DNA of 64,000 nt from Arthrobacter sp. SLBN-100 (GCF_006715305.1 NZ_VFMY01000001.1:4526001-4590000); one strand, 5' to 3'; positions 46,128 through 56,034 are shown, numbered from the stretch's first letter. Numbers and translations: made by a program. The notes: a model not told the origin generated them from the sequence alone.

Positions 46128-47159
46128 ATGAACGTCCCCCTATGGGCGTGGCTGGCCGTCCTTTTCTTCATTGTCCTGATGCTTGCCGTTGACCTTTTTG
46201 CCCATCGCCGGGCCCACGTGATCGGCCTGCGGGAAGCAGCCTTATGGTCAGGCGTCTGGGTTGCCTTTGGGGCCGGCTTCGGGCTCCTGGTGTGGCAGGT
46301 CTACGGTGCGGAGTTTGGCCAGCAGTACTTCGCCGGCTACCTGATAGAGAAGTCCCTCGCGGTAGACAACGTCTTTATCTGGGCCATCATCTTCACCTAC
46401 TTCGCTGTGCCGCGGGAGTACCAGCACCGCGTACTGTTCTTCGGCGTGCTGGGCGCCCTGGTCTTCCGGGGCATCTTCATCGCGGCCGGCGCCGCGATCA
46501 TCGCCAGCGCTGCGTGGGTGTTGTACCTGTTCGCCGCGTTCCTGCTGGTCACCGGCTACCGGATGATCCGGCACCGGAACGATCACGTGGACCCGGAGAA
46601 GTCGCGAGTGCTCCAACTCTTCCGCCGGCGGGTGCCTATGACCGATGACTTCCACGGCCAGCGCTTCCTTGTCCGGCGCGGCGGCGCACTGCTGGCCACC
46701 CCACTGCTGGCCGTCCTGGTCCTCGTCGAGGCCACTGACATTATTTTCGCCGTCGATTCCATCCCGGCCATCTTCGCCGTCACGGACGACGTGTTCCTGG
46801 TCTTCACCGCAAACGCGTTCGCCATCCTGGGCCTGCGGGCGATGTACTTCCTGCTGGCCGACCTCATCCACCGCTTCATCTACCTCAAGATTGGCCTCGC
46901 GCTCGTCCTGATCTGGGTGGGGATCAAGATGCTCCTGAAGATCGACGTCTACTACATTCCCACGCCGGTTTCCCTGGCGGTCATTGCCGCGATTCTCTCC
47001 ATATCGGTGGCAGCAAGCCTTTGGGCCACGCGGGGCCAGGGGCGCAGGCCCCTGCCCGCACCGGAGCGGCCGCCGTTCGGGACAGCATCCCCGGAGGACA
47101 TGGCGGCCCTGGAACCGTTGTGGCGCCGCCACGAAACCAGCAGGTCAAACCACTCATGA
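46128..47159 (+). CDS. TerC family membrane protein, probable Mn2+ exporter
   Basis: A 343-aa polytopic protein of the TerC/Alx family. Conserved membrane acids appear in EKSLAVDNVFIWAIIFTYFA and LVLVEATDIIFAVDSIPAIF, with LGLRAMYFLLADLIHRF following. Such proteins are linked to manganese export and tellurite resistance. ATG 46128 is preferred over TTG 46125. The upstream riboswitch-like leader supports manganese-dependent expression. Residues after about 315 form a hydrophilic tail. Confidence 0.92.
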   Translation: MNVPLWAWLAVLFFIVLMLAVDLFAHRRAHVIGLREAALWSGVWVAFGAGFGLLVWQVYGAEFGQQYFAGYLIEKSLAVDNVFIWAIIFTYFAVPREYQHRVLFFGVLGALVFRGIFIAAGAAIIASAAWVLYLFAAFLLVTGYRMIRHRNDHVDPEKSRVLQLFRRRVPMTDDFHGQRFLVRRGGALLATPLLAVLVLVEATDIIFAVDSIPAIFAVTDDVFLVFTANAFAILGLRAMYFLLADLIHRFIYLKIGLALVLIWVGIKMLLKIDVYYIPTPVSLAVIAAILSISVAASLWATRGQGRRPLPAPERPPFGTASPEDMAALEPLWRRHETSRSNHS

Positions 47160-47181
47160 CAGCGAAAGCGCCGGAGCATCC

Positions 47182-47556
47182 ATGACGGTCAAGGGTTCCA
47201 GCGACAGCGGGGAGGAAGCTCCACGTCCAGGCGGGCCCGCCCGGCCCGCCTGGACCTTCCTTACGAACCATGGCCACGTCCTGCTCTCCGTGGCCCGGGA
47301 CCCCGACATTCTGGTGACGGACATCGCCGAGAGGGTGGGCATCACCACACGGGCGGCACTGCAGATCCTCAAGGACCTCGAAACTGCCGGCTACCTGCAA
47401 CGGGCCAAGGTGGGACGCAGGACGCGCTACACCATCCAGCCGCACCAGCACTTCCGGCATCCCACGACAGCGGCACAGGAAGTGGACGGGTTGATCCGCT
47501 TGTTCTCCGGAAGGCCGGCTCCCGGTGATGGCCAAGGGCGGTCAGCTGACCGGTAG
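47182..47556 (+). CDS. Winged helix-turn-helix transcriptional regulator
   Basis: A 124-aa DNA-binding protein with a single winged helix (about residues 25-90). HVLLSVARDPDILVTDIAER, GITTRAALQILKDLETAGYL and the wing RTRYTIQPHQHF resemble MarR/ArsR-type folds. It begins 22 bp after the TerC gene, so it might belong to the same transcript, but its target is unknown. There is no metal-binding Cys cluster. Confidence 0.85.
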   Translation: MTVKGSSDSGEEAPRPGGPARPAWTFLTNHGHVLLSVARDPDILVTDIAERVGITTRAALQILKDLETAGYLQRAKVGRRTRYTIQPHQHFRHPTTAAQEVDGLIRLFSGRPAPGDGQGRSADR

Positions 47557-47678
47557 CAGCCAAAACGGGTCGATTTCCCTTCGTCAGGGCGGACCCCCGA
47601 ATGCAGGTAATCTTAGAGAGTTCCGCGGCCGGCACCGGCCCGAACATTGATACTTGCAAGCGGTTTAAGGCGAGGGTG

Positions 47679-48662
47679 ATGGTCTACATCTGGAACGATC
47701 CGTCCGAGGTCCCGGCGGACTTCGGCCCATCTGTTGTCACCATCGGAAACTTCGACGGCGTGCACCGGGGACACCAGCAGGTGCTGTCGGAGCTGATCCG
47801 CACGGCCCGGATCACCAGGTCCAAAGCGGTGGCCGTCACCTTCGATCCGCACCCTGCCCTGGTCCACCGTCCCGAATCCGCCCCTGAGCTCATCATGGGG
47901 CTGCAGGACAAACTGGAGGCGCTGGGGGAGCTGGGCCTGGACGCCATCCTCGTCATGAAGTACTCGCTGGACCTGGCCAGCCTCACCCCCGAGGAATTCG
48001 TGGAGCAGTACCTGGTGGACTGCCTGCACGCCGGCCATGTGGTCATCGGCCACGATGTCAGGTTCGGGCGCGGCAACTCTGGAGACCTGGATACCATGAA
48101 GGCACTCGGCCGGAAGTTCGGGTTTGAGGTGCACGTGATCAGCGAGTTCGGCTCCGAGGGCTACCCTCTGCATGACGACGACGGCACGGACCGCCGCTGC
48201 TCCTCCACCTGGGTGCGGGAAGCCCTGCAGGAGGGGGATGTTGCCACTGCGTGCGCTGTCCTGGGACGCCCGCACCGCATGCGCGGCGAGGTTGTCCACG
48301 GCGCCGCCCGGGGCCGTGCCCTCGGATTTCCAACAGCGAACCTCGCCAGCAACGCCACGGGGCTCATCCCAGCGGACGGGATTTACGCCGGCTGGCTTGT
48401 AGACCAGGCGGGCAAGCGCTGGCCGGCAGCCATTTCCGTTGGCTCGAATCCCACTTTCGACGGCGTGAGCAGGCAGGTTGAAGCCCACGTGATCGACAGG
48501 CCCCACGAAGCGGTGGAGGACTTCGATCTGTACGGCCAGACAGTAGTTGTTGAATTTGTGGCCCGGCTCAGGGGAATGGTGGCATACCGTGGGCCTGAGG
48601 CACTGGTAGACCAGATGCGGCTGGATGTGGTCCAGGCCCACGACCTCCTGGCCAGGCGCTGA
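47679..48662 (+). CDS. ribF: Bifunctional riboflavin kinase/FAD synthetase
   Basis: A 327-aa enzyme that makes FMN and FAD. The N-terminal nucleotidyltransferase has TIGNFDGVHRGHQ (near residue 22) and the C-terminal kinase has GRALGFPTANL (near residue 210). The frame opens at 47601, but ATG 47679 (or GTG 47676), preceded by AAGGCGAGGG, gives MVYIWNDPSEVP typical of actinobacterial RibF. No FMN riboswitch is visible. It lies between truB and rpsO as in many actinobacteria, here separated by inserted genes. Confidence 0.95.
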   Translation: MVYIWNDPSEVPADFGPSVVTIGNFDGVHRGHQQVLSELIRTARITRSKAVAVTFDPHPALVHRPESAPELIMGLQDKLEALGELGLDAILVMKYSLDLASLTPEEFVEQYLVDCLHAGHVVIGHDVRFGRGNSGDLDTMKALGRKFGFEVHVISEFGSEGYPLHDDDGTDRRCSSTWVREALQEGDVATACAVLGRPHRMRGEVVHGAARGRALGFPTANLASNATGLIPADGIYAGWLVDQAGKRWPAAISVGSNPTFDGVSRQVEAHVIDRPHEAVEDFDLYGQTVVVEFVARLRGMVAYRGPEALVDQMRLDVVQAHDLLARR

Positions 48663-48717
48663 ACCGTCCACAGCTGAACCAGCCACAAAGGCAAGCGCCG
48701 CAGGGAAAGGCAATTCC

Positions 48718-49572
48718 GTGTCCGTTGAGAAGAACACCAGGAAACTGGACGAAGGCATTGTCAGTGATTTCAGCTCGCGGATGAGTTATGCCTCCTACCT
48801 GCAGCTGCCAACCCTGCTGAGCGCACAGCAACCCGTCAGCCAGCCGGAACACCACGATGAAATGCTCTTCATCATCCAGCACCAGACCACCGAGCTGTGG
48901 CTCAAACTGGTATTGCATGAGCTGCGCAGCACGGCCGTCTGGCTCCGGGACGATGACCTGGGTTCGGCGCTCAAGGGCATTGCGCGGGTCAAGCACATCC
49001 AGAAAACCCTCACCGAACAGTGGTCGGTGCTGGCCACCCTGACGCCCACCGAGTACTCCCAGTTCCGCGGCTTCCTGGGCCATGCCTCCGGGTTCCAGTC
49101 GAGCCAGTACCGCGCCGTGGAGTTCATCCTGGGCAACAAGAACGGCAAAATGCTTTCGGTCTTCGAGTCCGATCCGGAGGCCCACGCCATGTTGGAACAA
49201 CTGCTTAATGCACCGAGTATCTATGACGAATTCCTGGCCTATCTGGCCCGCCAGGGGTTCGACGTGCCGCGGTCTGTGCTGGAACGGGATGTCACCCAGG
49301 CCCACGAATTCAGGCCCGAGCTCGTTCCACTGTTCAAGCACATCTACGAGAACGCCTCGGACAACTGGGCTGCGTACGAAGCCTGCGAGGAGCTGGTGGA
49401 CCTGGAGGACAACTTCCAGCTCTGGCGCTTCCGGCACTTGCGCACGGTGCAACGGACCATCGGCATGAAGACGGGGACCGGCGGCTCCAGCGGTGCTGCG
49501 TTCCTGCAGAAGGCCCTCGAACTGACGTTCTTCCCCGAACTATTCGCAGTCAGGACGGAGATCGGCCAGTGA
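48718..49572 (+). CDS. kynA: Tryptophan 2,3-dioxygenase
   Basis: A 284-aa heme dioxygenase converting tryptophan to N-formylkynurenine. MSYASYLQLPTLLSAQQ and HHDEMLFIIQHQTTELWLKL include the substrate and heme contacts; LRTVQRTIGMKTGTGGSSG forms the C-terminal loop. GTG 48718 follows AGGGAAAGG. It overlaps the kynureninase gene by 4 bp. No kynurenine formamidase gene is present in this window. Confidence 0.95.
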   Translation: MSVEKNTRKLDEGIVSDFSSRMSYASYLQLPTLLSAQQPVSQPEHHDEMLFIIQHQTTELWLKLVLHELRSTAVWLRDDDLGSALKGIARVKHIQKTLTEQWSVLATLTPTEYSQFRGFLGHASGFQSSQYRAVEFILGNKNGKMLSVFESDPEAHAMLEQLLNAPSIYDEFLAYLARQGFDVPRSVLERDVTQAHEFRPELVPLFKHIYENASDNWAAYEACEELVDLEDNFQLWRFRHLRTVQRTIGMKTGTGGSSGAAFLQKALELTFFPELFAVRTEIGQ

Positions 49573-50837
49573 GCACCCAGCAACAGCCCATTGCACGAAG
49601 CGCAGCAGACGCAGGAACGTCCCTGCAGCAGCGCGCGGCCGAACTCGACCGGCAGGACCCGCTCGCGCATTACCGGAGCCTTTTCATTGGTACTGACACA
49701 CCCCTGTCCTACCTTGACGGAAACTCCCTGGGCCGGCCGCTCAAGCGGACGGCGGAGGACATCGGCGCCTTTATCCGCGATGGCTGGGGCGGCCGCCTGA
49801 TCCGGGGCTGGGACGAGGAATGGCTGGAGCTGCCCCAGGCCATCGGTGACCAGCTGGGCCGGGCAGTGCTGGGCGCGGCGCCCGGGCAGACCATCATTGC
49901 CGATTCCACCACCGTGGTCCTGTACAAACTGATCCGCGCAGCCCTCACGGCGGTGGCGGACCCGGACCGGAACGAACTGGTCCTGGACACCGGGAACTTC
50001 CCCACGGACCGCTACCTCGTTGAAGGCATCGCCCTCGAGGAAGGCCTGACGCTTCGCTGGATCGAAACGGATCCTGCCGCCGGGGTGACCGTAGACCAGG
50101 TGCACCAGGTAGCGGGGCCGCGCACCGCCGTCGTACTTTTGAGCCACATCGCCTACCGTTCCGGCCATGTGGCGGACCTGCCGGCGATCACCGAAGCAGT
50201 GCACGACGCCGGGGCCCTCGTTGTGTGGGATCTTTGCCACTCCGCGGGGTCGGTGGAGCTGGCCCTGGACGGCGCGGGCGTGGACTTCGCTGCCGGCTGC
50301 ACGTACAAGTACCTCAACGGCGGGCCTGGGTCGCCCGCGTTCGCCTACGTGAACCAGCGCCACCTCGCCTCGCTCAACCAGCCCATCTGGGGGTGGATGG
50401 GCCGCAAGGACGCGTTCGAGATGGCGGCCGGGTATGAGCCGGCTCCCGGCATCCGCGGATTCCTCAGCGGGACGCCGGCCATTTTCGGCATGCTCGCCAT
50501 GCGCGGCACGCTGGACCTCATCGAGGAGGCAACCATGGCTGCCATCCGGGAGAAGTCGGTGCGGCTCACCGCCTTCGCCATTGACATCTTCGACGCCTTG
50601 CTGGCACCGCTGGGTGCGGAACTTTCCACGCCCCGGGAGCCGGGGGAGCGGGGCAGCCACATCACCCTGGACCATCCCGCCTTCGCCAAGGAAACAGTGG
50701 CGGGACTCTGGGAGGGGGGCGTGATCCCGGACTTCCGCGCACCCCATGGCATCCGGGTGGGACTCTCGCCGTTGAGCACCAGCTTCGAGGAGGTCCTGCA
50801 CGGCATGTTGGCAATCCGGGACCGGCTGGAGGGCTGA
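49569..50837 (+). CDS. kynU: Kynureninase
   Basis: A 422-aa PLP enzyme that cleaves kynurenine to anthranilate and alanine. DSTTVVLYKLIRAALTAV, WDLCHSAGSVELAL and the PLP lysine in CTYKYLNGGPGSPAF fit the family. GTG 49569 overlaps the kynA stop. The pair degrades tryptophan to anthranilate; the formamidase step must be encoded elsewhere. Confidence 0.95.
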   Translation: MSTQQQPIARSAADAGTSLQQRAAELDRQDPLAHYRSLFIGTDTPLSYLDGNSLGRPLKRTAEDIGAFIRDGWGGRLIRGWDEEWLELPQAIGDQLGRAVLGAAPGQTIIADSTTVVLYKLIRAALTAVADPDRNELVLDTGNFPTDRYLVEGIALEEGLTLRWIETDPAAGVTVDQVHQVAGPRTAVVLLSHIAYRSGHVADLPAITEAVHDAGALVVWDLCHSAGSVELALDGAGVDFAAGCTYKYLNGGPGSPAFAYVNQRHLASLNQPIWGWMGRKDAFEMAAGYEPAPGIRGFLSGTPAIFGMLAMRGTLDLIEEATMAAIREKSVRLTAFAIDIFDALLAPLGAELSTPREPGERGSHITLDHPAFAKETVAGLWEGGVIPDFRAPHGIRVGLSPLSTSFEEVLHGMLAIRDRLEG

Positions 50838-51022
50838 GTTCCGGACTGTTTCGACAAGATTGGGACGGGGCCGGTAAACTGGACGATGGATCCGGCTGCA
50901 GTCCGTGGCGGCTGGTTCCTGTTGCTCGCAGCACTGGCCGGAATTTCCCTGGCACGTTGCGGCGGCAGACCCGGCAGTGAGTTTCTGACCTGGGCCCTCA
51001 CGGCACATCCCTAGGAGTTATT

Positions 51023-51292
51023 GTGGCACTTGAAGCCGCTGTAAAGCAGTCCATCATCAAGGAATACGCAACCGTAGAAGGCGACACCGGTTCACCGGAG
51101 GTCCAGGTTGCAGTCCTGACCCAGCGGATCAAGGATCTGACTGAGCACATGAAGGAGCACAAGCACGACTACCACACCCAGCGCGGTCTGCTGGCCATGG
51201 TTGGTCGCCGCAAGCGCATGCTGAGCTACCTCAAGAAGACCGACATCGCCCGCTACCGTTCGCTCATCGAGCGCCTCGGCCTGCGCCGCTAG
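51023..51292 (+). CDS. rpsO: 30S ribosomal protein S15
   Basis: An 89-aa S15 that binds 16S rRNA and bridges to the 50S subunit. [20 protein letters not shown] and [20 protein letters not shown] are diagnostic. The GTG start follows AGGAG. It precedes pnp, the standard rpsO-pnp order. Confidence 0.97.
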   Translation: MALEAAVKQSIIKEYATVEGDTGSPEVQVAVLTQRIKDLTEHMKEHKHDYHTQRGLLAMVGRRKRMLSYLKKTDIARYRSLIERLGLRR

Positions 51293-51304
51293 CCGGACTT
51301 TAGG

Positions 51305-51340
51305 GGCGGCCCTTTCCATCGCGGAACGGGCCGCCTTCTT
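51305..51340 (+). terminator. Attenuator/terminator between rpsO and pnp
   Basis: A stem of 13 bp with one mismatch (51305-51317 and 51323-51335; GGCGGCCC with GGGCCGCC at the base) and a 5-nt loop is followed by TTCTT. It starts 13 bp after rpsO and probably ends or processes the rpsO transcript. Confidence 0.75.
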
Positions 51341-51359
51341 CAAATGAAAAATTAAACAG

Positions 51360-51525
51360 GAGGATCAACCGCATCACGCATTCGCGGTCCTCGGTAGTGA
51401 TCCCCGGGAACGGCTTCGTTGACTGAAGCCGGCGGCCCGTGGATCTCGATCGATGACCGGGTGCAGGGCCAGTAGACAGATGCTGGCCGGGTTGATGCGG
51501 CTGGACTTCCGTCAAACAGAAACGG
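51360..51525 (+). ncRNA. Candidate Actino-pnp leader RNA
   Basis: The 244-bp gap before pnp has conserved-looking, structured sequence (GCGGTCCTCGGTAGTGATCC, then GGCTTCGTTGACTGAAGCC hairpin at about 51410-51440). The Actino-pnp motif is a known cis-regulatory RNA in actinobacterial pnp 5' leaders. The assignment rests on position and visible hairpins only, and the limits are approximate. Confidence 0.45.
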
Positions 51526-51536
51526 AGGTGACTCTC

Positions 51537-53798
51537 TTGGAGGGTCCCGAAATCCAGTTCTCGGAAGCAGTCATTGACAATGGCCGTTTCGGCAAGCGCG
51601 TAATCCGCTTCGAAACCGGCCGCCTTGCCAAGCAGGCAGCCGGCGCAGCAATGGTGTACATCGACGATGACACCGCACTGCTGTCCGCCACCACTGCCGG
51701 CAAGCACCCGCGTGAAGGCTTTGACTTCTTCCCGCTGACGGTCGACGTCGAAGAGCGTATGTACGCTGCCGGCCGCATCCCGGGCTCGTTCTTCCGCCGC
51801 GAAGGCCGCCCGTCCACCGAAGCCATCCTGGCCTGCCGCCTGATGGACCGCCCGCTGCGTCCGGCGTTCGTGAAGGGCCTGCGCAACGAGGTCCAGATCG
51901 TGGTGACCGTCCTGGCTATCAACCCGGACGAGCTCTACGACGTGGTGGCCATCAACGCCTCTTCCATGTCCACCCAGCTTTCCGGCCTGCCGTTCTCCGG
52001 CCCGATCGGCGGCGTCCGCGTTGCCTTGGTCGCCGACGAAAACGGATCCCAGTGGGTTGCTTTCCCCAAGCACTCCCAGCTGGAAAACTCCGTGTTCAAC
52101 ATGGTCGTTGCGGGCCGCATCGCCGGTGACGACGTCGCCATCATGATGGTTGAAGCGGAAGCTACCGACAACTCGTGGAACCTCATCAAGGAACAGGGCG
52201 CCACCGCCCCCACCGAAGAGGTCGTCTCAGAGGGCCTCGAGGCTGCCAAGCCGTTCATCAAGGCACTGTGTGACGCCCAGGCCGACCTCGCCGCCCGCGC
52301 CGCCAAGCCGACGGTCGAATTCCCGGTCTTCCTGGACTACGAGGACGACGTTTACGCCGCTGTTGAGGCTGCTGCCACTGAGAAGCTGACGGCTGTCTTC
52401 CAGATTGCGGACAAGACGGAGCGCAACGACGCGTCTGACGCGTTGAAGGACGAAGTCACCGCTGCCCTGGCCGGCCAGTTCGAGGGCCGCGAGAAGGAGC
52501 TGTCCGCAGCATTCCGCTCAGTCACCAAGCAGGTTGTGCGCCAGCGCATCCTCAAGGACCAGGTCCGCATTGACGGCCGTGGCCTGACGGACATCCGCCA
52601 GCTCACCGCCGAGGTTGAGGTCCTGCCCCGCGTCCACGGTTCGGCCATCTTCGAACGCGGCGAGACCCAGATCATGGGTGTCACCACGCTGAACATGCTG
52701 AAGATGGAACAGCAGATCGACTCGCTGTCGCCGGTGAAGACCAAGCGCTACATGCACAACTACAACTTCCCGCCGTACTCCACCGGCGAGACCGGCCGCG
52801 TGGGTTCGCCCAAGCGCCGCGAAATCGGCCACGGTGCACTGGCAGAGCGCGCACTTGTGCCTGTGCTGCCGTCCCGCGAGGAATTCCCGTACGCCATCCG
52901 CCAGGTATCTGAGGCCCTCAGCTCCAACGGTTCGACGTCGATGGGTTCCGTCTGCGCCTCCACCCTGTCGATGCTGAACGCCGGTGTGCCCCTGAAGGCC
53001 GCCGTCGCCGGTATCGCGATGGGCCTGGTCTCCGACCAGGTGGACGGTCAGACCCGCTACGCGGCACTGACGGACATCCTTGGCGCCGAAGATGCCTTCG
53101 GCGACATGGACTTCAAGGTTGCCGGTACCTCCGAGTTCGTCACGGCCATCCAGCTGGACACCAAACTCGATGGCATCCCCGCCTCGGTCCTGGCAGCAGC
53201 CCTGAAGCAGGCCCGCGAAGCACGCCTGCACATCCTTGAGGTGATGGACTCAGCCATCGACACCCCGGACGAGCTCTCCGAGTTCGCACCGCGCGTCATC
53301 GCTGTGAAGATCCCCGTGGACAAGATCGGCGAGGTCATCGGCCCCAAGGGCAAGATGATCAACCAGATCCAGGAAGACACCGGCGCCGACATCTCCATCG
53401 AGGACGACGGCACGGTCTACATTGGCGCCACCAACGGCCCGTCCGCAGAAGCAGCACGGTCGGCCATCAACGCCATCGCGAACCCGCAGGTCCCGGAAAT
53501 CGGCGAGCGTTACCTGGGTACGGTCGTCAAGACCACCACCTTCGGTGCCTTCGTATCGCTGACCCCGGGCAAGGACGGCCTCCTGCACATCTCCGAGCTG
53601 CGCAAGCTGGCCAACGGCAAGCGCGTGGACAACGTCGAAGACGTTGTCTCGGTGGGCCAGAAGGTCCAGGTGGAGATCACCAAGATCGACGACCGTGGAA
53701 AGCTCTCGCTCGCCCCGGTGGTTGCCGAGGAAGAAGGCGCCGAGGACGAGACCGAGCGCGCCCACACCACGGAACCTGCTGAAGGCGCTGACGTCTAG
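51537..53798 (+). CDS. pnp: Polyribonucleotide nucleotidyltransferase (PNPase)
   Basis: A 753-aa 3'-5' exoribonuclease/polymerase (also the guanosine pentaphosphate synthetase of actinobacteria). Two RNase PH domains ([40 protein letters not shown]) are followed by a KH domain ([17 protein letters not shown]) and an S1 domain ([20 protein letters not shown]). The frame is open from 51453, but TTG 51537 with GGAGGTG upstream yields the family start [16 protein letters not shown]. Confidence 0.97.
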   Translation: MEGPEIQFSEAVIDNGRFGKRVIRFETGRLAKQAAGAAMVYIDDDTALLSATTAGKHPREGFDFFPLTVDVEERMYAAGRIPGSFFRREGRPSTEAILACRLMDRPLRPAFVKGLRNEVQIVVTVLAINPDELYDVVAINASSMSTQLSGLPFSGPIGGVRVALVADENGSQWVAFPKHSQLENSVFNMVVAGRIAGDDVAIMMVEAEATDNSWNLIKEQGATAPTEEVVSEGLEAAKPFIKALCDAQADLAARAAKPTVEFPVFLDYEDDVYAAVEAAATEKLTAVFQIADKTERNDASDALKDEVTAALAGQFEGREKELSAAFRSVTKQVVRQRILKDQVRIDGRGLTDIRQLTAEVEVLPRVHGSAIFERGETQIMGVTTLNMLKMEQQIDSLSPVKTKRYMHNYNFPPYSTGETGRVGSPKRREIGHGALAERALVPVLPSREEFPYAIRQVSEALSSNGSTSMGSVCASTLSMLNAGVPLKAAVAGIAMGLVSDQVDGQTRYAALTDILGAEDAFGDMDFKVAGTSEFVTAIQLDTKLDGIPASVLAAALKQAREARLHILEVMDSAIDTPDELSEFAPRVIAVKIPVDKIGEVIGPKGKMINQIQEDTGADISIEDDGTVYIGATNGPSAEAARSAINAIANPQVPEIGERYLGTVVKTTTFGAFVSLTPGKDGLLHISELRKLANGKRVDNVEDVVSVGQKVQVEITKIDDRGKLSLAPVVAEEEGAEDETERAHTTEPAEGADV

Positions 53799-53830
53799 CA
53801 GTTCTCGTTTCCGGCACACAAGCATGAATC

Positions 53831-53863
53831 GGCGGGGCCGGTGGATGATCCACCGGCCCCGCC
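53831..53863. terminator. Hairpin after pnp
   Basis: A near-continuous GC-rich palindrome: GGCGGGGCCGGTGGAT (53831-53846) and its complement (53848-53863). It lies 32 bp after the pnp stop and 50 bp before the M16 protease gene. There is no U-run, so termination efficiency is uncertain. Confidence 0.65.
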
Positions 53864-53912
53864 GCTGTTACGATGGCAGCCAGATCCCGGCTGCTCCTCT
53901 TGAAAGGCCTCA

Positions 53913-55256
53913 ATGACTGTTGTACCCCTGCCGCTTGAGCAGAATCACCGCGGCGACACCCTGGTCCACGGTTCCGACGGCGGTTCCGAAGTCCGGCGTT
54001 CCGTGCTGCCCGGCGGAGTGCGGGTGCTGACCGAGGCGATGCCGGGGCAGCGCTCTGCAACCATCGGCTTTTGGGTAGGCGTCGGCTCACGGGATGAGGC
54101 GCCCGGACAGCACGGCTCCACCCACTTCCTGGAACATCTCCTGTTCAAAGGGACCAGGCGCCGCACCGCCCTGGAAATCGCATCGGCCTTTGATGAGGTG
54201 GGCGGCGAGTCGAATGCGGCCACGGCCAAGGAAAGCACCTGCTACTTCGCGCGGGTCCTGGATACGGATCTGCCCATGGCCATCGACGTCATTGCTGACA
54301 TGATCACCGGAGCGGTCCTGGACCCCGCTGAGATGGAGCAGGAACGGGACGTCATCCTTGAGGAAATCGCCATGGACAGCGACGACCCCACCGACGTGGC
54401 CCACGAACACTTTGTCTCAGCCGTACTCGGCAACCACCCCTTGGGCCGACCCATCGGCGGCACCCCGGACGCCATCAAGGGCGTGGCCCGCGACTCCGTG
54501 TGGGAGCACTACCGGCGGTATTACCGCCCTGACGAACTGGTAATCACCGCGGCCGGCGGGCTGGAGCACGACATAGTCTGCGACCTGGTGGTGGATGCCC
54601 TCGAATCCGCGGGCTGGTCGTTGAAAACCGACGCCGCACCCGTCGAGCGGCGGTCCACCGACCGGGCGCTCATCACTGGTACCGCAGGCCTGCACGTGGT
54701 CAAGCGGGCGGTGGAACAGGCGAACATCATCATGGGCTGCCCTACGATCGTGGCCACCGACGACCGGCGTTATGTCATGAGCGTCCTGAACGCAGTGCTC
54801 GGCGGAGGCATGTCCTCGCGCCTTTTCCAGGAGATCCGCGAGAAGCGTGGCCTGGTGTACTCCACGTATTCATTCGCGTCCTCCTACGCAGATGCCGGCT
54901 ACTTCGGCATGTACGCCGGGTGTACGCCCTCCAAGGTGCGCCAGGTCCTGGACCTGCTGTCCATCGAGCTGGAGAAGCTCGCCGAGCATGGAATTTCCGA
55001 CGACGAGCTCCGCAAGGCCGTGGGCCAGCTAGGCGGCGGCATCGTGCTGGCCCTGGAGGACACCGGCTCCCGGATGTCCCGGCTGGGCCGCGCCGAACTC
55101 GTTTCAGGTGAGTACCAGGACATCGACGAAACACTGCGGCTCATCAAGGCTGTAACGGCCGAGCAGGTCCAGGATCTTGCGGCGGAGCTGGCGGCTGCAC
55201 CCCGAACCGTCACCGTCGTGGGGCCATTCGAGGAGACCGAGAAGTTCGGGCTCTGA
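53913..55256 (+). CDS. M16 family zinc peptidase
   Basis: A 447-aa pitrilysin-family protease (processing-peptidase/PepR-like). The inverted zinc motif HFLEH is at residues 71-75 and the downstream Glu ligand lies about 76 residues later in ERDVILEEIAMD. The second inactive half with GGGMSSRLFQEIREKRGLVY is complete. Its location directly after pnp is conserved across Gram-positive bacteria. The substrate is unknown. Confidence 0.94.
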   Translation: MTVVPLPLEQNHRGDTLVHGSDGGSEVRRSVLPGGVRVLTEAMPGQRSATIGFWVGVGSRDEAPGQHGSTHFLEHLLFKGTRRRTALEIASAFDEVGGESNAATAKESTCYFARVLDTDLPMAIDVIADMITGAVLDPAEMEQERDVILEEIAMDSDDPTDVAHEHFVSAVLGNHPLGRPIGGTPDAIKGVARDSVWEHYRRYYRPDELVITAAGGLEHDIVCDLVVDALESAGWSLKTDAAPVERRSTDRALITGTAGLHVVKRAVEQANIIMGCPTIVATDDRRYVMSVLNAVLGGGMSSRLFQEIREKRGLVYSTYSFASSYADAGYFGMYAGCTPSKVRQVLDLLSIELEKLAEHGISDDELRKAVGQLGGGIVLALEDTGSRMSRLGRAELVSGEYQDIDETLRLIKAVTAEQVQDLAAELAAAPRTVTVVGPFEETEKFGL

Positions 55257-55279
55257 CCGGGTAAACGGCAGGACAGCTT

Positions 55280-55329
55280 GGAACGGCAAGACTTGGCTGG
55301 AACGGCAAGACTTGGCTGGAACGGCAGGA
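55280..55329. repeat. Short tandem repeat between M16 peptidase and DUF1579-like gene
   Basis: The 19-bp unit GGAACGGCAAGACTTGGCT occurs twice in tandem from 55280, followed by a partial third copy ending at 55329 (GGAACGGCAGGAC). It directly precedes the ribosome site and start of the next gene. Confidence 0.85.
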
Positions 55330-55353
55330 CATAGCTCTGGAGGTGAGGGGACA

Positions 55354-55872
55354 GTGGAACGGACCCCGCCCAGCCGCGCGCCGGGAGCCTTGGCCGGCTT
55401 CCTGGGCCACTGGCGGGGGAGCACCCGGTTCGCTGCCGGTCCTTGGGGGCCCGAACGGACCGTTGATGCCGAGGTCACGTATACCCCGGTGGCTGGCGGG
55501 TCTGCCGTCGTGCAGAGTTACCGCCATCTTGAACCGGATGGGAGTCACTTTGAAGGCCATGGCATTTTCACTCTGGATCCCGACCACCAGGACGTTTTTT
55601 GGTATTACGTGGACAACGTAAGCCCGGCACCGGCCGCCCCAGCGCGCTGCATGTGGCACAACGGGGCCCTTAAGGTGGAACGCCGTGGCGGTTCCGGGTG
55701 GACCCGTCATACGCTGCGGGTCGACGGCGAGGTGCTCACGCATGTGACAGAGCTGCGCACCCGTGGCGACAAGGCCGCGGGGGACAACGGGACTCAGGAG
55801 GAATCCGGTGGGGCCGACGGGACTGGTTCTGCCTACATCCCGTTTATGACCTCATCGTTCCAGCGGAGCTGA
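55354..55872 (+). CDS. DUF1579-like (lipocalin-fold) protein
   Basis: A 172-aa soluble protein beginning with GFLGHWRGSTRF and continuing with YTPVAGGSAVVQSYRHLE and DVFWYYVDN, which resembles the DUF1579/heme- or fatty-acid-binding-like barrel proteins. The ligand and function are unknown. The frame is open upstream through the tandem repeats, but GTG 55354 with GGAGGTGAGGGG is the likely start. A Gly/Asp-rich stretch interrupts the C-terminal part. Confidence 0.75.
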   Translation: MERTPPSRAPGALAGFLGHWRGSTRFAAGPWGPERTVDAEVTYTPVAGGSAVVQSYRHLEPDGSHFEGHGIFTLDPDHQDVFWYYVDNVSPAPAAPARCMWHNGALKVERRGGSGWTRHTLRVDGEVLTHVTELRTRGDKAAGDNGTQEESGGADGTGSAYIPFMTSSFQRS

Positions 55873-56034
55873 CGTTTTCAGAGCGGCTTCGGATTACCGG
55901 CGGCTTCGGATGTCAGGAGACTTCAGGAGTTCACCATGTCCCACTCCCACTCTTTGAGCGGGTCTTTGGGCAGTTTCGGGGGCGCGGCGTCGTCCCACAA
56001 ACTGCCGCCCCCAGGAGGATCGTCCGGGCTCGTT

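Noticed and set aside
47557..47678. An FMN riboswitch upstream of ribF
   Set aside because: The gap is only 122 bp and lacks the conserved FMN aptamer elements.
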